7,004 nt of DNA from assembly GCA_027295555.1 (NCBI GenBank), contig JAPUKT010000116.1:1-7004 (forward strand), written 5' to 3'. Within the stretch, counting starts at the first letter, position 1. The number at the start of each line of letters is the position of its first letter. A program made the position numbers and the translations under genes. Source of the DNA: Deltaproteobacteria bacterium. Lineage in GTDB: Bacteria; Myxococcota_A; Polyangia; Polyangiales; Houyiibacteriaceae. Below are positions 5,070-7,004 of this stretch, piece after piece. Below the pieces are notes generated by a model. It searched no databases, was not told where the DNA came from, and saw only the letters and a program-made list of their open reading frames with translations.

Positions 5070-5402
5070 ATGCGTCTTGCTCTTCTCGCTTCTGTTCTGA
5101 CCGCTGGCGCCATGTGGCTCGCGCTCGGCGGTGCTCCCGTCCGATCGCAAACCGAAGCCGCGCCTTCTGAGTGCGCGACGTGCGGCCAGGCCAAAGCGTG
5201 CCCGCACGGCGCCGCTAAGGGTCATGGGTGGCACCATGCGCACCGGCACGAATACAAGTGCGTCCACCAAAGCGCACGAACCAGCAAGAAGGCTGCCGAT
5301 GCCATGACCGCACAGTTCAGCGGCCTCGGCGAAGAGGGCTGGCGCCTCGCCAAAGCCGACAACGGCTTCTGGTGCTTCATGAGAGCGAAGGACACCAAAT
5401 AG
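5070..5402 (+). CDS. Small exported Cys/His-rich protein with DUF4177-like C-terminal part
   Basis: I do not recognise this 110-residue protein as a named gene. Residues 1-26 form a clear signal peptide (R2, hydrophobic stretch to about A22). Cleavage may be after S26 or A30, and no lipobox is seen, so a periplasmic or secreted location is likely. The mature N-terminus carries C35-x2-C38-x5-C44-P-H46, then the His cluster HGWHHAHRH (52-60) and C64/H66. This set of thiol and imidazole groups suggests metal binding (zinc, copper or nickel) or redox activity. From about residue 61 the pattern EYKCV, then FSGLGEEGWRLAK (83-95), then NGFWCFMRA resembles the small beta-rich DUF4177 fold, which normally has the form YKVV, then LGAEGWELV, then a final aromatic strand. 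C64 and C102 would lie on neighbouring strands and may form a disulfide. The gene starts 39 bases after trpF on the same strand. Translation initiation should be strong unless the upstream CCTCCT blocks it. The metal role is inference. Confidence 0.8.
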   Translation: MRLALLASVLTAGAMWLALGGAPVRSQTEAAPSECATCGQAKACPHGAAKGHGWHHAHRHEYKCVHQSARTSKKAADAMTAQFSGLGEEGWRLAKADNGFWCFMRAKDTK

Positions 5403-5411
5403 ACGACGACT

Positions 5412-5427
5412 GCGCGACCTCTCGTGC
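5412..5427 (+). terminator. Weak hairpin between convergent genes, possible terminator
   Basis: GCGCGA-CCTC-TCGTGC can form a six-pair stem (one G-U on the plus-strand RNA) with a four-base loop, ten bases after the stop of the exported-protein gene and ten before the stop of the GMC gene on the other strand. No T-tract follows on either strand, so it does not qualify as a standard intrinsic terminator. It is listed because it is the only structure in the 34-bp convergent gap. Confidence 0.2.
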
Positions 5428-5436
5428 TCGCACCGG

Positions 5437-6993
5437 TTATCCCCTGGCCAGCATCCGATCCGATAGATAGCTTGCCATCGCGTACACCGTTTCCTGGGGG
5501 TTCACCATCAGGGTGGTCGGGAACAAGCTGGCGTCGACCACATACACGTTGTCGAGATCGTGCATGCGGCCGTCTGGGCCGACGACGCTCGTCTTGGGGT
5601 CTTTGCCCATACGCATCGTGCCTTGCGGGTGATACGAAGTGAGCTTGTACCGGTGCCTGCCGTTTTCGAGCGAGTTGACGACCGAGTCGATCTGATCGGC
5701 GCTTTCTATCACCGTGCGGCGAGTCGTCGGTAGGAACACGCGTTTGGCGCCCGCGGCAAAGTAGATCTTCGCGGAGGCGCGGAATGCCTCCTGGAGGCTT
5801 GGGAAGTCGCGATCGTCGAGATCGTAGTCGATGCGTTTGCGCCCATCCTCCATATAGACGCGTCCGACGTTGTGGTCGTGGATGAGGGTCACCGATGCCA
5901 GGAACTTCTTGCTGTTCTGGATGAAGTCCGTGTACTCGCGCCCGATGCCACCCTCCGAGGCCGTGGTGATCGACATCGGGCCTAGGAAGCCCGCCTCGAG
6001 TAGGTAGCTTCCCTTCTTCGGATCCTCGATGTTCCCCGCATACGTCGTGATTGTGGCCCCGAGCCACCCGTAGATGTCGTCTTTGTGCTCGGCGATCATC
6101 GCGGTCGAAGGGTGGCATGCGAAGTGGTGGCCGATGAGGGCGCTGCTGTTGCCGAGCGCGTTCTTCTGAAAGAGCAGCGGCGTTTGCACCGCGCCTGCGG
6201 CGACGATCACCAGCCCCGCTTTCACTTCGACGGGCTTCGACGTGCCGTTCGCGTCGGTCGCGATCGCATTGACCTGGGTGATTCGGCCGTTACTGACCTC
6301 GAAGCTTTCCGCGCGGGTACCGCTCAAAATCCTGACACCGAGCTCGCTCGCCCAGGGGAGGTACGTCACCAGCATCGATTGTTTGCGGTCAGTCTTGCAG
6401 CCCGCGAGGCAGTGGCCCGTCAGGGCGCAGTGCTTGATGTTCCTGGAAACCGGGCCAGTGGGGATGCCCACCTTCTTGGCGCCTTCCACGATCAGCCGGC
6501 CGTTGAGATTGATCTCGTGTGGGCCGTTCGGGTGGATGTGAAGGTTCTTCTCGACCCGTTCGAAGTAAGGAGTCATCGCTTCGGGCGATAGGTTGTCGAG
6601 GCCGTGGTTCTCGCCCCAGCTCTCGAGCACTTTGTCCGGCGCGCGAAAGCACACGGCAGCGTTGACCACAGTCGAACCCCCGATGCACGCACCCTGGAGC
6701 ACCACCAAGTCGGCGCTCTTGTTGATTTGGTTGCCCCCCTCCTCGTACATGGTCTCAAGGGACTCGATCAGGCGCTCGGTGAACTGCTCCGACTTCACGT
6801 AAGGACCCGCCTCGAGCACGATCACCTTCGCGCCACTGCGGCTGAGCTCATAGGCCGCGACGGCACCACTGGCCCCCGAGCCGATCACGACCGCGTCGGC
6901 TTCGAGCTTGAGGCCCCGATCCGGAATGTCCGCAGGCTGCTGGACCTTCAGGACCGGGAGCGGGGGGACGGTGTTGAGCGATGGCTCCGTCAT
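5437..6993 (-). CDS. GMC-family FAD-dependent oxidoreductase (alcohol or sterol oxidase/dehydrogenase-like)
   Basis: The 518-residue protein is a full-length glucose-methanol-choline flavoprotein. The N-terminal Rossmann ADP-binding motif is VVIGSGASGAVAAYEL (35-50) with the ribose-binding acidic residue E61 in VLEAG. The second FAD-contact segment GACIGGSTVVNAAVCFRAP spans 101-119. The GMC C-terminal domain ends with H455 in SYHPQGTMRMG and N498 in LMVNPQETVYAMA, the His/Asn pair that takes the hydroxyl proton during hydride transfer to FAD; VYVVDASLFP lies between them. A three-Cys segment, C189-x5-C195-x3-C199, precedes KQSMLVTYLPWA, as in GMC members near long-chain alcohol oxidases and bacterial sterol/glucose-type dehydrogenases. 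No signal peptide or membrane helix is seen, so it is probably cytoplasmic. The substrate cannot be read from sequence. ATG 6993 is chosen because it gives a typical 30-residue lead to the Rossmann strand; only 11 upstream bases are visible and show no RBS. It converges with the exported-protein gene. Confidence 0.9.
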   Translation of the reverse strand: MTEPSLNTVPPLPVLKVQQPADIPDRGLKLEADAVVIGSGASGAVAAYELSRSGAKVIVLEAGPYVKSEQFTERLIESLETMYEEGGNQINKSADLVVLQGACIGGSTVVNAAVCFRAPDKVLESWGENHGLDNLSPEAMTPYFERVEKNLHIHPNGPHEINLNGRLIVEGAKKVGIPTGPVSRNIKHCALTGHCLAGCKTDRKQSMLVTYLPWASELGVRILSGTRAESFEVSNGRITQVNAIATDANGTSKPVEVKAGLVIVAAGAVQTPLLFQKNALGNSSALIGHHFACHPSTAMIAEHKDDIYGWLGATITTYAGNIEDPKKGSYLLEAGFLGPMSITTASEGGIGREYTDFIQNSKKFLASVTLIHDHNVGRVYMEDGRKRIDYDLDDRDFPSLQEAFRASAKIYFAAGAKRVFLPTTRRTVIESADQIDSVVNSLENGRHRYKLTSYHPQGTMRMGKDPKTSVVGPDGRMHDLDNVYVVDASLFPTTLMVNPQETVYAMASYLSDRMLARG

Positions 6994-7004
6994 GGCGACT
7001 CACT

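Noticed and set aside
5222..6118. 298-codon open frame on the minus strand over the GMC and exported-protein genes
   Set aside because: It is in another frame of the GMC gene, very rich in Arg and Pro with no domain pattern, and runs antisense through the exported protein. It is a frame shadow.
1..7004. Mobile element, CRISPR array, phage or defence system
   Set aside because: No transposase, integrase, direct-repeat array, terminal inverted repeats or tRNA-like sequence was seen on either strand. The genes are housekeeping or signalling types with uniform GC-rich codon use.

Overview
The window is gene-dense, GC-rich bacterial chromosome carrying seven protein-coding genes (one cut by the left edge), with no gene-free stretch over about 120 bases. 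No insertion sequence, phage gene, CRISPR array, tRNA or rRNA was seen. The gene content is chemotaxis/two-component signalling, a fused two-gene 2-oxoacid:ferredoxin oxidoreductase, stand-alone trpF, a small exported Cys/His-rich protein and a GMC flavoprotein. It would fit a high-GC, probably aerobic or facultative bacterium such as a member of the Myxococcota. That placement is a low-confidence inference; only a database search could settle it.

Layout. 1-1376 (+): the C-terminal end of a CheB-type methylesterase, then a single-domain CheY-like response regulator, then a small soluble histidine-kinase-like protein whose ATP-binding motifs are eroded. The 48-bp gap after cheB holds a sigma70-like promoter candidate that would give an almost leaderless transcript, with two short DNA dyads lying over its -35 and -10 boxes. 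1373-4260 (-): korA-korB, a 2-oxoacid (probably 2-oxoglutarate) oxidoreductase with a fused gamma-alpha subunit and a beta subunit, overlapping by ATGA. The korB and kinase-like stop codons overlap tail to tail. 4261-4406: a divergent intergenic region with one hairpin in the korA leader and another touching the trpF start codon. 4407-5402 (+): trpF, then a small exported Cys/His-rich protein with a DUF4177-like tail, whose strong ribosome-binding site can pair with an upstream CCTCCT. 5437-6993 (-): a full-length GMC-family FAD oxidoreductase.

How the genes may work together. The regulator and kinase-like gene look like one output module attached to a chemosensory cluster entered from the left. 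KorAB would link the 2-oxoglutarate step of the TCA cycle to reduced ferredoxin. TrpF serves tryptophan synthesis. The exported protein and the GMC enzyme have no clear link to either. No complete new defence or mobile system is present. The points most worth checking are the degenerate kinase, the exported Cys/His protein, and the start-codon and RBS hairpins at trpF and the gene after it.
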